Positions 27,413 through 36,440 of a stretch of DNA of 57,976 nt are shown here, piece after piece. The notes under the pieces are model-generated. The model worked only from the letters and a program-made list of their open reading frames with translations, was not told the DNA's origin and made no database searches. Source of the DNA: Verrucomicrobiota bacterium (lineage in GTDB: Bacteria > Verrucomicrobiota > Verrucomicrobiia > Chthoniobacterales > Terrimicrobiaceae); assembly GCA_026398275.1 (NCBI GenBank), contig JAPLTF010000054.1, positions 1-57,976 on the forward strand, read 5' to 3'. Position 1 is the first letter of the stretch. Every line of letters begins with the position of its first letter. The translations under genes were made by a program, and so were the position numbers.

Positions 27413-30169
27413 ATGAAAAACCTACTTAAATGCAGTCTTTTGCTGCTCAGCGCAGCGGTCATTGGATCACCCGCGAATGTCTTTGCGCGCGCTAGCTACG
27501 GCCCCGAGTGGGATTGCGCCTCATGTCACGATGACGGGAGAACGTGGGCAAGCGTCCACAGTGGAACTGGAGGTGGAGGCGGGACACCTCCCGGGACATA
27601 TACCGGGATTCCGACCCCTCCGCTGGCTCAGCTCGCCGGCACGATCTATCCGGGGGATTCGGTCTACCCGGGCGGCAGCCTGTATTATAAATACGCCCTG
27701 CAAACGAGAAAGGCCGGGACGGCTGTCGTCAGTTACACCGTCGCTGTAGCATCGCAAACTGCGGGTGCGAAGTGGATCCCCGCCGCCCCAGCGAAGCTTA
27801 CCACGAAGTTGATCAAGGGAACCACTCCGATCTCCAGTTTGATCGGTGCAATTCCTGCGGATTTTGTCGGTAGCGTGAAGCTCTCGCTGTCGGTCTACTT
27901 CACTGATGCCATCGGCGTAAACAAAGTGAGCATCTCACTCAAGCCGATCACGGTGGTGATCGCTCCGCCGGCCAACTTCTATGATGTCGGTTTTGGCAAC
28001 AGCGTCACGCTGGATGCCTCGGGCATTTCCACCGTAGGTCTGGGAGCCAACCCGGTCTACACATGGACTCAAAAACCAAATTCCCTCGGCAAGTTGACTC
28101 CTGGAGGTGTTCTGAGTTCCACAACGGGCAAGGTCGTCACATTGACGACGGGGTTAAAGGAACTCGTGGACACGACCGGACAGCCCGGCCTCATTGGTTT
28201 TGATAACGAAATGGTTGCGGACTCCACGTATGTCTATGAAGTCAAGGCGACGGGAAATAGAAGAACGTCCACCGGGACATTCACCGTTTCGTGTGCCGTT
28301 CAGTCTCCGGGGACATCCAGAATCCCGATCGGTGTCAATTCCTGCTATTTGGGCGGCAACTGGACATTGACTTCGAAACCGTCCGGCTCCACGGCAAATC
28401 TGACACATACGGCAGATGGCCTCGCGCAGTTGAGGCCCGATGTCGCGGGCAACTATACCCTCACCGACAACAAAACCAGCAACAGCACCATTACCATTAC
28501 AAACGCGGCCGCAAAGTATTCGTCTGCTGGCGCGGATTCCTGCTACAGCTGTCATGGGCCTGATAATCAATACGGTAAGAAGGACATGTGGACTCCGTGG
28601 TCAGAAACCGCCCATGCGACGATGACGCAGTGGGCTATCGACGGGGGGTCGAGTGCCTACAACGAGACCTGCCTAAAATGTCACGCCGTCGGCTTCAACC
28701 AGTCGGTCGCGGCTGTCGGCAACCGGAACTTCAAGGCCGTGTCGAACGAACTCGGTTGGAAGTTTCCGACCAAGATGCAAGTGGGTAATTTCGATGGGAT
28801 GCCTGTGCGGTTGCAGCAGCTCTCCGGCATTCAGTGCGAAAGTTGCCATGGCCCAGGTATCCACCAGACTTCGACTGGCAATGGAACTGTATCAACTGGC
28901 GGCGCACCATCGAAGAGCATGGACGTTCAGGTCTGTGCGAGTTGCCACCAGGACGGGACCAGTTACAACCGTGTCGCGCAGTGGGAGAATAGCCCGCACT
29001 CCGAAGGCTATAATGAGGTCAGCAAAGCCGAGGGGACAAATGCTGGCTGCGCACGCTGCCACGCGGCCAATGGGTTCACCTACGTTGCGAAGCAGGTTAA
29101 TGGCTTGATCGAGGCGGGCACCGATGCGGCCACCGCGCAAATCAATGTCGGCAAGGTCAATGTTCCCACCGCAAATCTGGGAGTCGGCCCGCTGACCTGC
29201 CAAACCTGCCATGATCCGCACGACAATTTCGGGGATGATGGACGCCACCAGCTGCGTATCGTCGATACCGTCGTGATTGGTGACCTGGCCAACCCCGGCA
29301 CGGTTACGCTGACCAACCTCGGCAACTCGGGGACCTGCATATATTGCCATAGCTCACGGCGCCTGGCCGAGCAGTCGGCATCTGGCACCAAGCAATACAC
29401 GAAGACCCGCAGCGGTTCCATCTCCGGCCCGCACGAAAGCCCCGTGGCCGAGGTGTTCAGTGGAAATGGCGCGACGGATTACACCGGGTCGAATGGCACC
29501 ATCACGATGGGGAACTCGGCTCATAGCTCTGTATCCGATTGCCAAGCCTGCCACATGTATCAGCTGCGCGATGCGGACAGCAGAGGCAAAGCGCTGGATT
29601 ATGTGTCAATGAATGGAACCTACACCCCGGTTACCCATGCGCTCTACACAGATCTGCGCAATCTGCTCGGAGATCACACGTTCAGCGTGGCCAGCGAGTA
29701 TACCACAGGCAATGTGACCAGAGAAGTTCAGAACGTCGCAACCTGCAACCAGTGCCACAAGGACAAGAAAGGCGCGGGCCTGGTGACCACGTTTGACTTC
29801 AAGGGTTCCACTGCGAAGGATTACGACGGCAATGGCGTCGTCGAGGGCGTCCAGACGGAAACCCAGAACCTGCTCGAGAAGGTCCGGCTCCTGATCAACC
29901 AAACAGGCATCGCGTCCACCAAGAATGCGGCGGGTGCCTTCGCAGGGTTCTCTTCGACCGGAATCTCTTCGACCGATCCGCTCAAAACCGCGCAGCAGAA
30001 GGCGGCTTGGAACTGGATGCTGATCAATCGCGATGGCAGCCGCGGTGTCCACAACACCCAGTTCACCATCCGCCTGCTCCAGACCACTTGGACGGACCTG
30101 AACACGAAGTGGAAAGCTGATCCGGCGGCTACGTTCAAGGCAGCCTATCCAGCGGCGGTCCTCAGGTAG
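27413..30169 (+). CDS. Exported decahaem c-type cytochrome
   Basis: 918 residues with a signal peptide (KCSLLLLSAAVIGSPANVFA). Ten CxxCH haem sites are visible: CASCH at residue 35, then after a beta-rich stretch of about 330 residues without haem (Ig/Fn3-like in look) nine more between residues 377 and 778 (CYSCH, CLKCH, CESCH, CASCH, CARCH, CQTCH, CIYCH, CQACH, CNQCH). A calcium-loop-like DYDGNGVVEG follows, and the end has the GVHNTQFTIRLL pattern common in multihaem cytochromes. The size, export signal and lack of membrane helix fit a periplasmic or cell-surface electron carrier. It has no Shine-Dalgarno; the leader before ATG reads CCATCCTCCTTT. A strong terminator follows at 30195. Confidence 0.88.
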   Translation: MKNLLKCSLLLLSAAVIGSPANVFARASYGPEWDCASCHDDGRTWASVHSGTGGGGGTPPGTYTGIPTPPLAQLAGTIYPGDSVYPGGSLYYKYALQTRKAGTAVVSYTVAVASQTAGAKWIPAAPAKLTTKLIKGTTPISSLIGAIPADFVGSVKLSLSVYFTDAIGVNKVSISLKPITVVIAPPANFYDVGFGNSVTLDASGISTVGLGANPVYTWTQKPNSLGKLTPGGVLSSTTGKVVTLTTGLKELVDTTGQPGLIGFDNEMVADSTYVYEVKATGNRRTSTGTFTVSCAVQSPGTSRIPIGVNSCYLGGNWTLTSKPSGSTANLTHTADGLAQLRPDVAGNYTLTDNKTSNSTITITNAAAKYSSAGADSCYSCHGPDNQYGKKDMWTPWSETAHATMTQWAIDGGSSAYNETCLKCHAVGFNQSVAAVGNRNFKAVSNELGWKFPTKMQVGNFDGMPVRLQQLSGIQCESCHGPGIHQTSTGNGTVSTGGAPSKSMDVQVCASCHQDGTSYNRVAQWENSPHSEGYNEVSKAEGTNAGCARCHAANGFTYVAKQVNGLIEAGTDAATAQINVGKVNVPTANLGVGPLTCQTCHDPHDNFGDDGRHQLRIVDTVVIGDLANPGTVTLTNLGNSGTCIYCHSSRRLAEQSASGTKQYTKTRSGSISGPHESPVAEVFSGNGATDYTGSNGTITMGNSAHSSVSDCQACHMYQLRDADSRGKALDYVSMNGTYTPVTHALYTDLRNLLGDHTFSVASEYTTGNVTREVQNVATCNQCHKDKKGAGLVTTFDFKGSTAKDYDGNGVVEGVQTETQNLLEKVRLLINQTGIASTKNAAGAFAGFSSTGISSTDPLKTAQQKAAWNWMLINRDGSRGVHNTQFTIRLLQTTWTDLNTKWKADPAATFKAAYPAAVLR

Positions 30170-30194
30170 AAAACCGCAGTCAGAATCAACAAGC

Positions 30195-30236
30195 AACCCG
30201 GTCGGCCAACCATGCCGACCGGGTTTTGCTTTTTTT
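30195..30236 (+). terminator. Rho-independent terminator after the decahaem cytochrome
   Basis: A perfect 12-base-pair stem AACCCGGTCGGC/GCCGACCGGGTT with a seven-base loop, followed by TTGCTTTTTTT. It lies 26 bases after the stop, so the decahaem gene is probably a separate transcript from the next cytochrome. Confidence 0.9.
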
Positions 30237-30542
30237 GGCGCCCCGGTAGAGCCGAATGCCGCGATGAGAATCTCTCCCGAAAGCAATTTTTCGAGTTGAA
30301 GGGGCGGCCGCCGTGTCGCTCCATGGTGGGCACGGAGGAAAACCGGAAATTATGCCGAATCATTCTGTCCCGATGTCATTCCCCTGATCAACTGCTGATA
30401 CCACCTCTCGGAGAAAATTGGACTTCGCAGGAGCAAGGGGGGAACGGGCGTCTCGCCCGTTTGGGCACTGGCTTTGCAGCGCGGACGAGTGTCTTTCACA
30501 GGCGGAAGACCTGCGCGATAGCGCCTCGCCAGGAGGGAAGGA

Positions 30543-30619
30543 CGAATGTTTGGTGCAGGGAGCACAACCAGGCGGCGAGGGCAGCCGCCCGACCGACTGC
30601 CGCAGGCAGCCCGCAGGGC
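30543..30619. repeat. Composite repeat also present at 42503-42828
   Basis: Bases 30543-30560 are the exact reverse complement of CCCTGCACCAAACATTCG at 42583-42600, and the match continues into AGCACAACC. Bases 30595-30619 (GACTGCCGCAGGCAGCCCGC and on) match 42804-42828 with one change. Both parts therefore occur together at the two sites. Confidence 0.7.
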
Positions 30620-31007
30620 ATAATGAGCGGGAGCGAACGGGTCAACTGATACCAAATTCACTGCGTAACAGGTAAAATTCTGCGGCGCGCCGGGACGTCA
30701 CGCCCTACCTATTGCGCTGGTAGGGTTGGGCCTCCTGACCGACCGCTGCCGGTCATTTCATCAACCTATTTCAAAGTGAAACTGGTATGATACCGCCGCG
30801 AAGCGGAGCAACAAGTTTCTCAAAATGCGGCCTCCGGAATTCATTCTCCCACGCATGAAAAATATTCATCCCCAAAAAAATATTTTGGGATCCGAAAGAT
30901 GTGCCCCTTCCGCAACGTGCCAGAGAGATATTTCTATCGCTCTCAACCAGAGCAAGTAGCGCAGATGATCGGCGCGGCTCATTCCGAAAAAAAATTCTCG
31001 ACGCACA

Positions 31008-31043
31008 CAATAGACAAGAAGACAATGCCAACCAGCAAGTAGC
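31008..31043. repeat. Element shared upstream of both large cytochrome genes (copy 2)
   Basis: This is the partner of the copy at 27301-27340, sharing GCCAACCAGCAAGTAGC exactly and CAATAGACAAG before it. It lies about 78 bases upstream of the octahaem cytochrome start. Confidence 0.65.
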
Positions 31044-31120
31044 CGAGACATTCCCTCCTCTGATAGTAACATCGTCCGTCCGGCCACTTATTAGAAATTC
31101 TTAACGACCACGACAATTCC

Positions 31121-31963
31121 ATGAGCCAACGCGTTTTTTCACAGTTCACCGCCTCCCTCCGCCGGGGATTCCAAAGCAAGCGCACAAAACTTTTCTGGAT
31201 TTCCGGATGTGGTGCAGCTGTCGCGCTGGCGCTGGTTTCCTGCGGCACATTGACCCATCCGATCATGGCTCCCCCGAGTATCCCGGGTGCCACTTTTGTG
31301 GGGTCCTCCGCCTGTGCCGACTGCCACGAGGACATCACGCGGGATTTCAAGACTGCCGGGCACTCCCGTCTGCAGGCCAAGGGCAAGAATGCGGAAGGGG
31401 CCGGCTGCGAATCCTGCCACGGCCCGGGCAGTCTGCACGTCAGCTCCGGCGGCGGAGCCCGCACGATCGTCAACCCGCGCAAGGATCCGGAAACCTGTTT
31501 CCAGTGCCACCTGGAAATCCGCGCGAAGTTCAGCCTCCCATACCGCCATGCGGTCATGGAGGGCCGGCTGGGCTGCGCAGACTGCCACAACCCACACAAG
31601 GGTTCGATGACCAAGGGAGGGGGAGCCACAAACGTCATGGACGTGAACGACGTCTGCTACCAGTGCCACACCGCGCAGAGGGGCCCGTTTGTTTTTGCCC
31701 ACGAGGCGACGAGGGAAGGCTGCGTGACCTGCCATGACCCACACGGATCCGTCAACCAGAAGATGCTGGTCGCCCGGAACCAGATGCTCTGCCTGAAGTG
31801 CCACTTCCAGCAGCAGAACGTCTCGGGTCAGGTTACCGCGCCTGGGCAGCTCATGATCGGCAGCGTGAACCACCAGCGACTGGTCACCCAGGGCACCTGC
31901 TGGTCGGCCGGATGCCACGAGGCGGTTCACGGCTCACAAGTCAATTCCCACCTGAGATATTAA
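31121..31963 (+). CDS. Octahaem MtrA/DmsE-like cytochrome, lipoprotein signal
   Basis: 280 residues. The N-terminus is basic, then hydrophobic, ending in a lipobox-like LVSC, so it is probably an outer-membrane lipoprotein. Seven CxxCH motifs follow (CADCH, CESCH, CFQCH, CADCH, CYQCH, CVTCH, CLKCH), and an eighth site near the C-terminus reads CWSAGCH, a CX4CH spacing, inside a tail (CWSAGCHEAVHGSQVNSH) that matches the end of MtrA/DmsE-type cytochromes. MtrA-type proteins plug an outer-membrane barrel and carry electrons across the membrane. The next gene, 14 bases on, encodes a large barrel, which supports this role. Fewer haems than MtrA (ten). Confidence 0.85.
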   Translation: MSQRVFSQFTASLRRGFQSKRTKLFWISGCGAAVALALVSCGTLTHPIMAPPSIPGATFVGSSACADCHEDITRDFKTAGHSRLQAKGKNAEGAGCESCHGPGSLHVSSGGGARTIVNPRKDPETCFQCHLEIRAKFSLPYRHAVMEGRLGCADCHNPHKGSMTKGGGATNVMDVNDVCYQCHTAQRGPFVFAHEATREGCVTCHDPHGSVNQKMLVARNQMLCLKCHFQQQNVSGQVTAPGQLMIGSVNHQRLVTQGTCWSAGCHEAVHGSQVNSHLRY

Positions 31964-31977
31964 CCCTCCTTTTATCT

Positions 31978-34269
31978 ATGAAAAACATGCACTGGTTTCC
32001 TCTCCATCGCGGCATTTGCTACGGGGCCATTCTTTTCTGCTCAGGATTACTGGGCGGGCAGGCCTTGCTGGCCGCCGATGCCAAAGCCACCAAGGTTCCG
32101 ATTGAAACGCCTGAGGAGGATCCTCTCTTCACGAACTGGGTGGATCTGACGCTGGGCGGTCTCATTCCCCATGGCAATATGGCGCAATTCCGCCAGAACA
32201 ACCCCACCCTGGGGCCGGTCTTTGGCGGGATCAGCGACATGCACATCCAGGAGAGCGCTGGCAAGGCCATCGTCACTCTCGATGCCCGTGCGATTTTTGC
32301 GAACAGCGACTACAATGTGAAGCTGGATATCACTCTGCCTGATGTGGGCTACATCCGCGGCGGGTTCACCGAATTCTGCACCTACTCGAACGGCAACGGC
32401 GGCTACCTGCCCCCCAACAGCGCCCTGCCGAACTCGATGCTCGCCGATGGGCTCTTTTTCCCCGGCCAGGCTTTCGCGCTCTATCGCGGCAGCCTCTGGG
32501 TCGAGATGGGCCTTCGCGTGCCGCACTTTCCGGAAATCACGCTTCGCTACGAACATGCGTTCCGGAACGGGCAGGAGGATTCCACGATCTGGGGTGGGGC
32601 CCAAACCGGCGCTCCCGCCCCTCCGGGAGTTAACACGGGCGTCTCCAACGTCCGGAAAATCGTCCCCGCATACCGCAATATCAGCGAGACCCGCGACATC
32701 TTCACCTTCAACGCCAAACACACATTCGGAAAACCCGAGTCGTTCGGCAACACCGAGGTCAATCTGGGGATGCGCTACGAATTTGACCGGAACAACAATT
32801 CGCTCAATTTTCAAAACCTGCCCGGCGCCCAGCCGACCGGGACGTCTGCGAACAACTACTACATCACGCAGACCGACAGTTTGTCTCTTGCGCTTTACGA
32901 CGGGCATATCTCCACCGTGACGCGCTTCGGGGACAAGCTCTGGCTCACAATGGGCTTCTCCTACTCCGCCGCATCCTCGGATATCGGAGGGAACCGCATT
33001 GCCGGGCCAGCCAACGGCGTCGCCTATTCGCCGATGTATAACGGCCTCTGGTATGCCGGCAAATCCGGTGCCTATCTGGACCTCGACGGGGGGTCGAACT
33101 TCGGGCAGGGCGTCGCGACTCTCAACCTCATGTGGAAACCGATCGAGTCGCTGCAGATCACCCCGTCGGTCCGGGTCGAATGCGCGAACACCAGAAGCAC
33201 CAGCTCCTACTATACACAGTATGGGCAGGGAGGCGGAAATGGAAGCCAGAGCGGCGTCCAGCTCACGCCCACCCTGGTGGACAGCCATGTCTTTTTAACC
33301 GCCATTTCCCAGTGCCTTCAAATCCGATACACGGGCGTCGAAAACTGGGTGTTTTACGCGCAGGGGGACTGGTCGGAGGAATATCAAAGCCGTGGCGACT
33401 CGACCCCTGGAAACAGCTTCAGCACACCCAATTCTGTGCTGAACTTCAGTGCCAACAACTCCTCCCTCTCACAAAAATACATGTTCGGCGCAAACTGGTA
33501 TCCCCTGCCGAACCTGAACATGGCCGTGCAATACTACCTCCAGCTTCAGGATTTCTCGCAGGACATCCACTCCGACGATCCGGTCCAGAGCAACCAGCGG
33601 CTGGTCGGCCAGAGCTGGAACACCAGCGATGTCAATTTTCGCGTGACCTGGCAGCCTCTGCCGTCTGTCTCGCTCGTGAGCCGCTACGACTTCCAGCGGA
33701 CCACGATCAATTCCCAGTGGGCGGCGGATCCGGGCCTGCTGACGGATTCCCCGCAGGGGGCGCTCTTTACGGCACCGGATGGACAGAGCGCCGTCATCAC
33801 CAACAACATGTTCACCGAGACGCTCACCTGGACCCCGACCGACCGCCTGTATCTGCAGGGCAGCCTTTCCTATGTGCTGAACAAGATCGCCTCGCCCGCC
33901 GCGCAACAAACCCCCGGCAACGGCATCAGCTCTGCGGACGTGCCGGGAAGTTCGGCCATCCTGAACTTCAACAACAATTACTGGACCGCAAGCGCCGGAG
34001 TCGGATTTGCCATCGATCCCAAAACCGAGATCCGCGGGGATTTTACCTTTTACAGTGCGAACAATTATGTGAACAATGAACAGTATGGCGTTCCTTATGG
34101 GTCATCTGCTTCGGAATACACATTCTCTGCCAGCCTCTCCCGCCAGATCACAAAAAATGTGCGCTTGTCCGTGAAGTATTATTTTGACACCTATGTGGAC
34201 CAGCTCTCCGGCGGAAACAGCAACTACACCGCACAGATGATCAGTTCCTCGCTCCAGGTCCGGTTCTAA
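31978..34269 (+). CDS. Large outer-membrane beta-barrel, putative MtrB-like conduit porin
   Basis: 763 residues: a signal peptide (ICYGAILFCSGLLGGQALLA), a short N-terminal stretch, then alternating polar/aromatic strands through to a C-terminal strand ending in Phe (MISSSLQVRF), the usual outer-membrane insertion signal. Length and strand number fit a barrel of the MtrB/PioB class (about 26 strands), though I cannot confirm the family by reading. It lacks the N-terminal CxxC of MtrB. The octahaem cytochrome ends 14 bases upstream and a monohaem cytochrome starts 56 bases downstream, so a porin-cytochrome unit is likely. The leader before ATG reads CCCTCCTTTTATCT, with no Shine-Dalgarno. Confidence 0.75.
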   Translation: MKNMHWFPLHRGICYGAILFCSGLLGGQALLAADAKATKVPIETPEEDPLFTNWVDLTLGGLIPHGNMAQFRQNNPTLGPVFGGISDMHIQESAGKAIVTLDARAIFANSDYNVKLDITLPDVGYIRGGFTEFCTYSNGNGGYLPPNSALPNSMLADGLFFPGQAFALYRGSLWVEMGLRVPHFPEITLRYEHAFRNGQEDSTIWGGAQTGAPAPPGVNTGVSNVRKIVPAYRNISETRDIFTFNAKHTFGKPESFGNTEVNLGMRYEFDRNNNSLNFQNLPGAQPTGTSANNYYITQTDSLSLALYDGHISTVTRFGDKLWLTMGFSYSAASSDIGGNRIAGPANGVAYSPMYNGLWYAGKSGAYLDLDGGSNFGQGVATLNLMWKPIESLQITPSVRVECANTRSTSSYYTQYGQGGGNGSQSGVQLTPTLVDSHVFLTAISQCLQIRYTGVENWVFYAQGDWSEEYQSRGDSTPGNSFSTPNSVLNFSANNSSLSQKYMFGANWYPLPNLNMAVQYYLQLQDFSQDIHSDDPVQSNQRLVGQSWNTSDVNFRVTWQPLPSVSLVSRYDFQRTTINSQWAADPGLLTDSPQGALFTAPDGQSAVITNNMFTETLTWTPTDRLYLQGSLSYVLNKIASPAAQQTPGNGISSADVPGSSAILNFNNNYWTASAGVGFAIDPKTEIRGDFTFYSANNYVNNEQYGVPYGSSASEYTFSASLSRQITKNVRLSVKYYFDTYVDQLSGGNSNYTAQMISSSLQVRF

Positions 34270-34325
34270 GAATCCCGTCCGCCAACCCACTCTCTGCAGC
34301 AACAATAAATCCAAGCAATACCAAC

Positions 34326-34646
34326 ATGAAAATCAAAACCACACTCCTCCTCACCATCGGATCCCTGATCTGCGCGGCCAGCCTCGCTTCGGCGGCGGAC
34401 GCCGCGGAAAATTGGGGCAAACTCTGCGCTTCCTGCCACGGCAAGGACGGCAGCGGCGCCACGGTCATGGGCAAGAAAAGCGGCGTCCTCGACTATCGCG
34501 ATGCCGCCGTGCAGGCGAAGTTCACCGACGCGCAGGCCACCCAGATCATCGCTGACGGCAAGGACAAGATGAAGGCCTTCAAAGACAAGCTGACTCCCGA
34601 CGAAATCAAGGCGCTGGTCGCCTACGTTCGCGCATTCAAGAAGTAG
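34326..34646 (+). CDS. Small periplasmic monohaem cytochrome c
   Basis: 106 residues with a signal peptide (MKIKTTLLLTIGSLICAASL, cut after ASAA). One CASCH site lies at residues 34-38, and the class I cytochrome fold ends in LTPDEIKALVAYVRAF. A Met in GKDKMKAFKDKL or ATVMGKKSG is the likely second haem ligand. Such soluble cytochromes shuttle electrons in the periplasm, here plausibly between the NapC-type membrane cytochrome and the MtrA-like conduit. It is followed by a hairpin that ends seven bases before the next start codon. Confidence 0.9.
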   Translation: MKIKTTLLLTIGSLICAASLASAADAAENWGKLCASCHGKDGSGATVMGKKSGVLDYRDAAVQAKFTDAQATQIIADGKDKMKAFKDKLTPDEIKALVAYVRAFKK

Positions 34647-34680
34647 TCGGCGATTTGTTCAGCAAAGCAGGAAAATGAGA

Positions 34681-34704
34681 AGAGCACGGCGCGAGCCGTG
34701 CTCT
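34681..34704 (+). promoter_or_regulatory. Hairpin abutting the start of the NapC-type gene
   Basis: AGAGCACGGC and GCCGTGCTCT pair perfectly over ten bases around a GCGA (GNRA) tetraloop, followed by CTCTTATAT and the ATG at 34712. It may end the upstream transcript or hold the ribosome site closed; the U-tract is weak (CTCTTAT). Confidence 0.7.
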
Positions 34705-34711
34705 CTCTTAT

Positions 34712-36199
34712 ATGAGTGCCGCACCCGAAAGCCGGTTTGTTTTGCGCAAGTTGATCCGTAACTGGATCAGCCTTGCGGGTGCGGTCATCGCGGTCGGCAG
34801 TTTCTTCGCGTTTCTGCTGCTGTTTGCTCTGGACATGCTTTCGGAGCACGGGAACCCCTACATGGGGATCCTGGCCTATGTGGTCGCCCCGGGGTTTCTG
34901 TTCTCCGGCATCGCCCTGATCGCACTGGGGTTCTGGCTGCATCTCCGCCAGGAGCGCCGCGCCGTGCCGGATGCTCCCCCGGTCGCGCTGACCATCGACC
35001 TGTCGAGGCCCCGCGACCGGAAAATCCTCGGGGTGTTCATCGCGGGCAGCGTGGTCTTTTTGTTCATGACCGCGCTCGGCAGCTACCAGACCTACCATTA
35101 CACCGAGTCGGTTCAGTTCTGCGGCCGGGCCTGCCACGTCCCGATGGATCCCCAGTTTGTCACCTCCCAGCATTCCACCCACGCCCGCGTGGACTGCGTG
35201 GCCTGCCATGTGGGGAATGGCGCAACCGCCTACCTGAAAACCAAGATCAGCGGCATGCGGCAATTGTATCACGTCACACGTGGAGACTTCCAACGGCCGA
35301 TCCGCGCGGATTCCACAAAGCTTCGCCCGGCTCGGGACACGTGCGAGCAGTGCCACTGGCCGGAGAAATTCACGGGCGGTCTCGACCGCACCAACCGGCA
35401 TTACCTTTCGGATGAAGCAAACACGCCGTTTTCGGTCCGCCTCCTGCTCAAAGTGGGCGGCAGCAACCCGCTCCACGGCCCGCCGGATGGCATCCACTGG
35501 CATGTCAGCCCCGCCAACAAGGTGGAATACATCTCGACCGATGACCAGCAGCTGAACATCCCGTGGGTCCGCCAGACGACTGCCGACGGCAAGGTCACAG
35601 AATACCGCAACCCCGACTTCAAGGGCGACATCTCGAAGTTCCCCATCCACACGATGGACTGCATTGACTGCCACAACCGCCCCTCGCACAAATTCCTGCC
35701 GCCGAACGATGCGGTCGACCTCTCGATCACGAGCGGGCGCATCGACCGCTCGATCCCGTGGGTGAAACAAAAAATGGTGGCGGCGCTGGTCGGCGAGTAT
35801 GCGACCCGCGACGAGGCCCTGAAAAAAATCGACGAGTCGCTGCGGGCGGCCTATCCGGACAATCCCAAGGTGGATGCCGTGATCGCCGAGACCAAATCGA
35901 TCTACAATGCCAACTTCTTCCCGGAGATGAAGGCCGACTGGCGGGCCTACCCCGACCACGTGGGCCACAAAAACTGGGAGGGTTGCTTCCGCTGCCACGA
36001 CGGCAAGCACAAGACCGCCGACGGCGCGGGCTCGATCCAGGGGAACGATTGCAACTCTTGCCACATCATCATGGCCCAGGGCAGCGACGAGGACATGACC
36101 AAGCTCAGCGCCAAGGGATACGATTTTGTCCACATCGACGCCGAGTATTCGGACTTCTCCTGCGCCGAATGCCACACCGGTGCCGCTCCCAAAGAGTAG
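34712..36199 (+). CDS. NapC/NirT-type multihaem inner-membrane cytochrome (quinol oxidation, ImcH/CbcL-like role)
   Basis: 495 residues. Three membrane helices lie in the first 125 residues (WISLAGAVIAVGSFFAFLLL, a second near residues 50-72, and VFIAGSVVFLFMTALGSYQT). Haem sites follow: FCGRACHVPM (CX3CH), then CVACH, CEQCH, CIDCH, CFRCH, CNSCH and CAECH, seven in all. NapC/NirT proteins take electrons from the quinol pool to periplasmic carriers; the heptahaem Geobacter protein ImcH, needed for extracellular electron transfer, is the closest comparison I can offer from memory. The first site has three residues between the cysteines; codons TGC GGC CGG GCC TGC CAC were read directly. It closes the cytochrome series. 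Confidence 0.82.
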   Translation: MSAAPESRFVLRKLIRNWISLAGAVIAVGSFFAFLLLFALDMLSEHGNPYMGILAYVVAPGFLFSGIALIALGFWLHLRQERRAVPDAPPVALTIDLSRPRDRKILGVFIAGSVVFLFMTALGSYQTYHYTESVQFCGRACHVPMDPQFVTSQHSTHARVDCVACHVGNGATAYLKTKISGMRQLYHVTRGDFQRPIRADSTKLRPARDTCEQCHWPEKFTGGLDRTNRHYLSDEANTPFSVRLLLKVGGSNPLHGPPDGIHWHVSPANKVEYISTDDQQLNIPWVRQTTADGKVTEYRNPDFKGDISKFPIHTMDCIDCHNRPSHKFLPPNDAVDLSITSGRIDRSIPWVKQKMVAALVGEYATRDEALKKIDESLRAAYPDNPKVDAVIAETKSIYNANFFPEMKADWRAYPDHVGHKNWEGCFRCHDGKHKTADGAGSIQGNDCNSCHIIMAQGSDEDMTKLSAKGYDFVHIDAEYSDFSCAECHTGAAPKE

Positions 36200-36244
36200 T
36201 GGGAGGGGGCGATGCAACAGTCGAAAGCAGGGCGAACAGGCTTC

Positions 36245-36306
36245 AAAGGAGCGCGGGCATCCTGCCCGCTTCGTCGGACATGCGGGCGGGACGCCCACGC
36301 TCCTTT
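36245..36306. repeat. Dispersed inverted repeat, GC-rich
   Basis: AAAGGAGCGCGGGCATCCTG through CCCGC pairs with GCGGGCGGGACGCCCACGCT through CCTTT over a 12-base loop with a few mismatches. It belongs to the same family as 12825, 39246 and 39947. It lies between the NapC-type gene and korA and could end transcription. Confidence 0.7.
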
Positions 36307-36440
36307 CAGCCCGAAAACCGCGATTCCTGTAGCGGAACGGGGAACCCGTTTCGCAATCGACGTTTCCGGGTTCAAGAAGCGTCTTTGCAACATTGTTGCA
36401 GATTGCGCCAACCACTGATAGAACGACCGATATTTTCATC

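Larger units (their letters stand above)
30170..31120. other. Long intergenic region rich in repeats
   Basis: 951 bases without a convincing gene. After the terminator it holds a copy of the GCCGTGTCGCTCC repeat (30301), a GAACGGGCGTCTCGCCCGTT inverted repeat (about 30431-30460), a copy of the ACCAAACATTCG family (30543-30570, inverted), the GACTGCCG-AGGCAGCCCGCA element (30595-30619), and the cytochrome-upstream element (31008-31043). The octahaem gene promoter probably lies in the last 100 bases. Confidence 0.6.
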
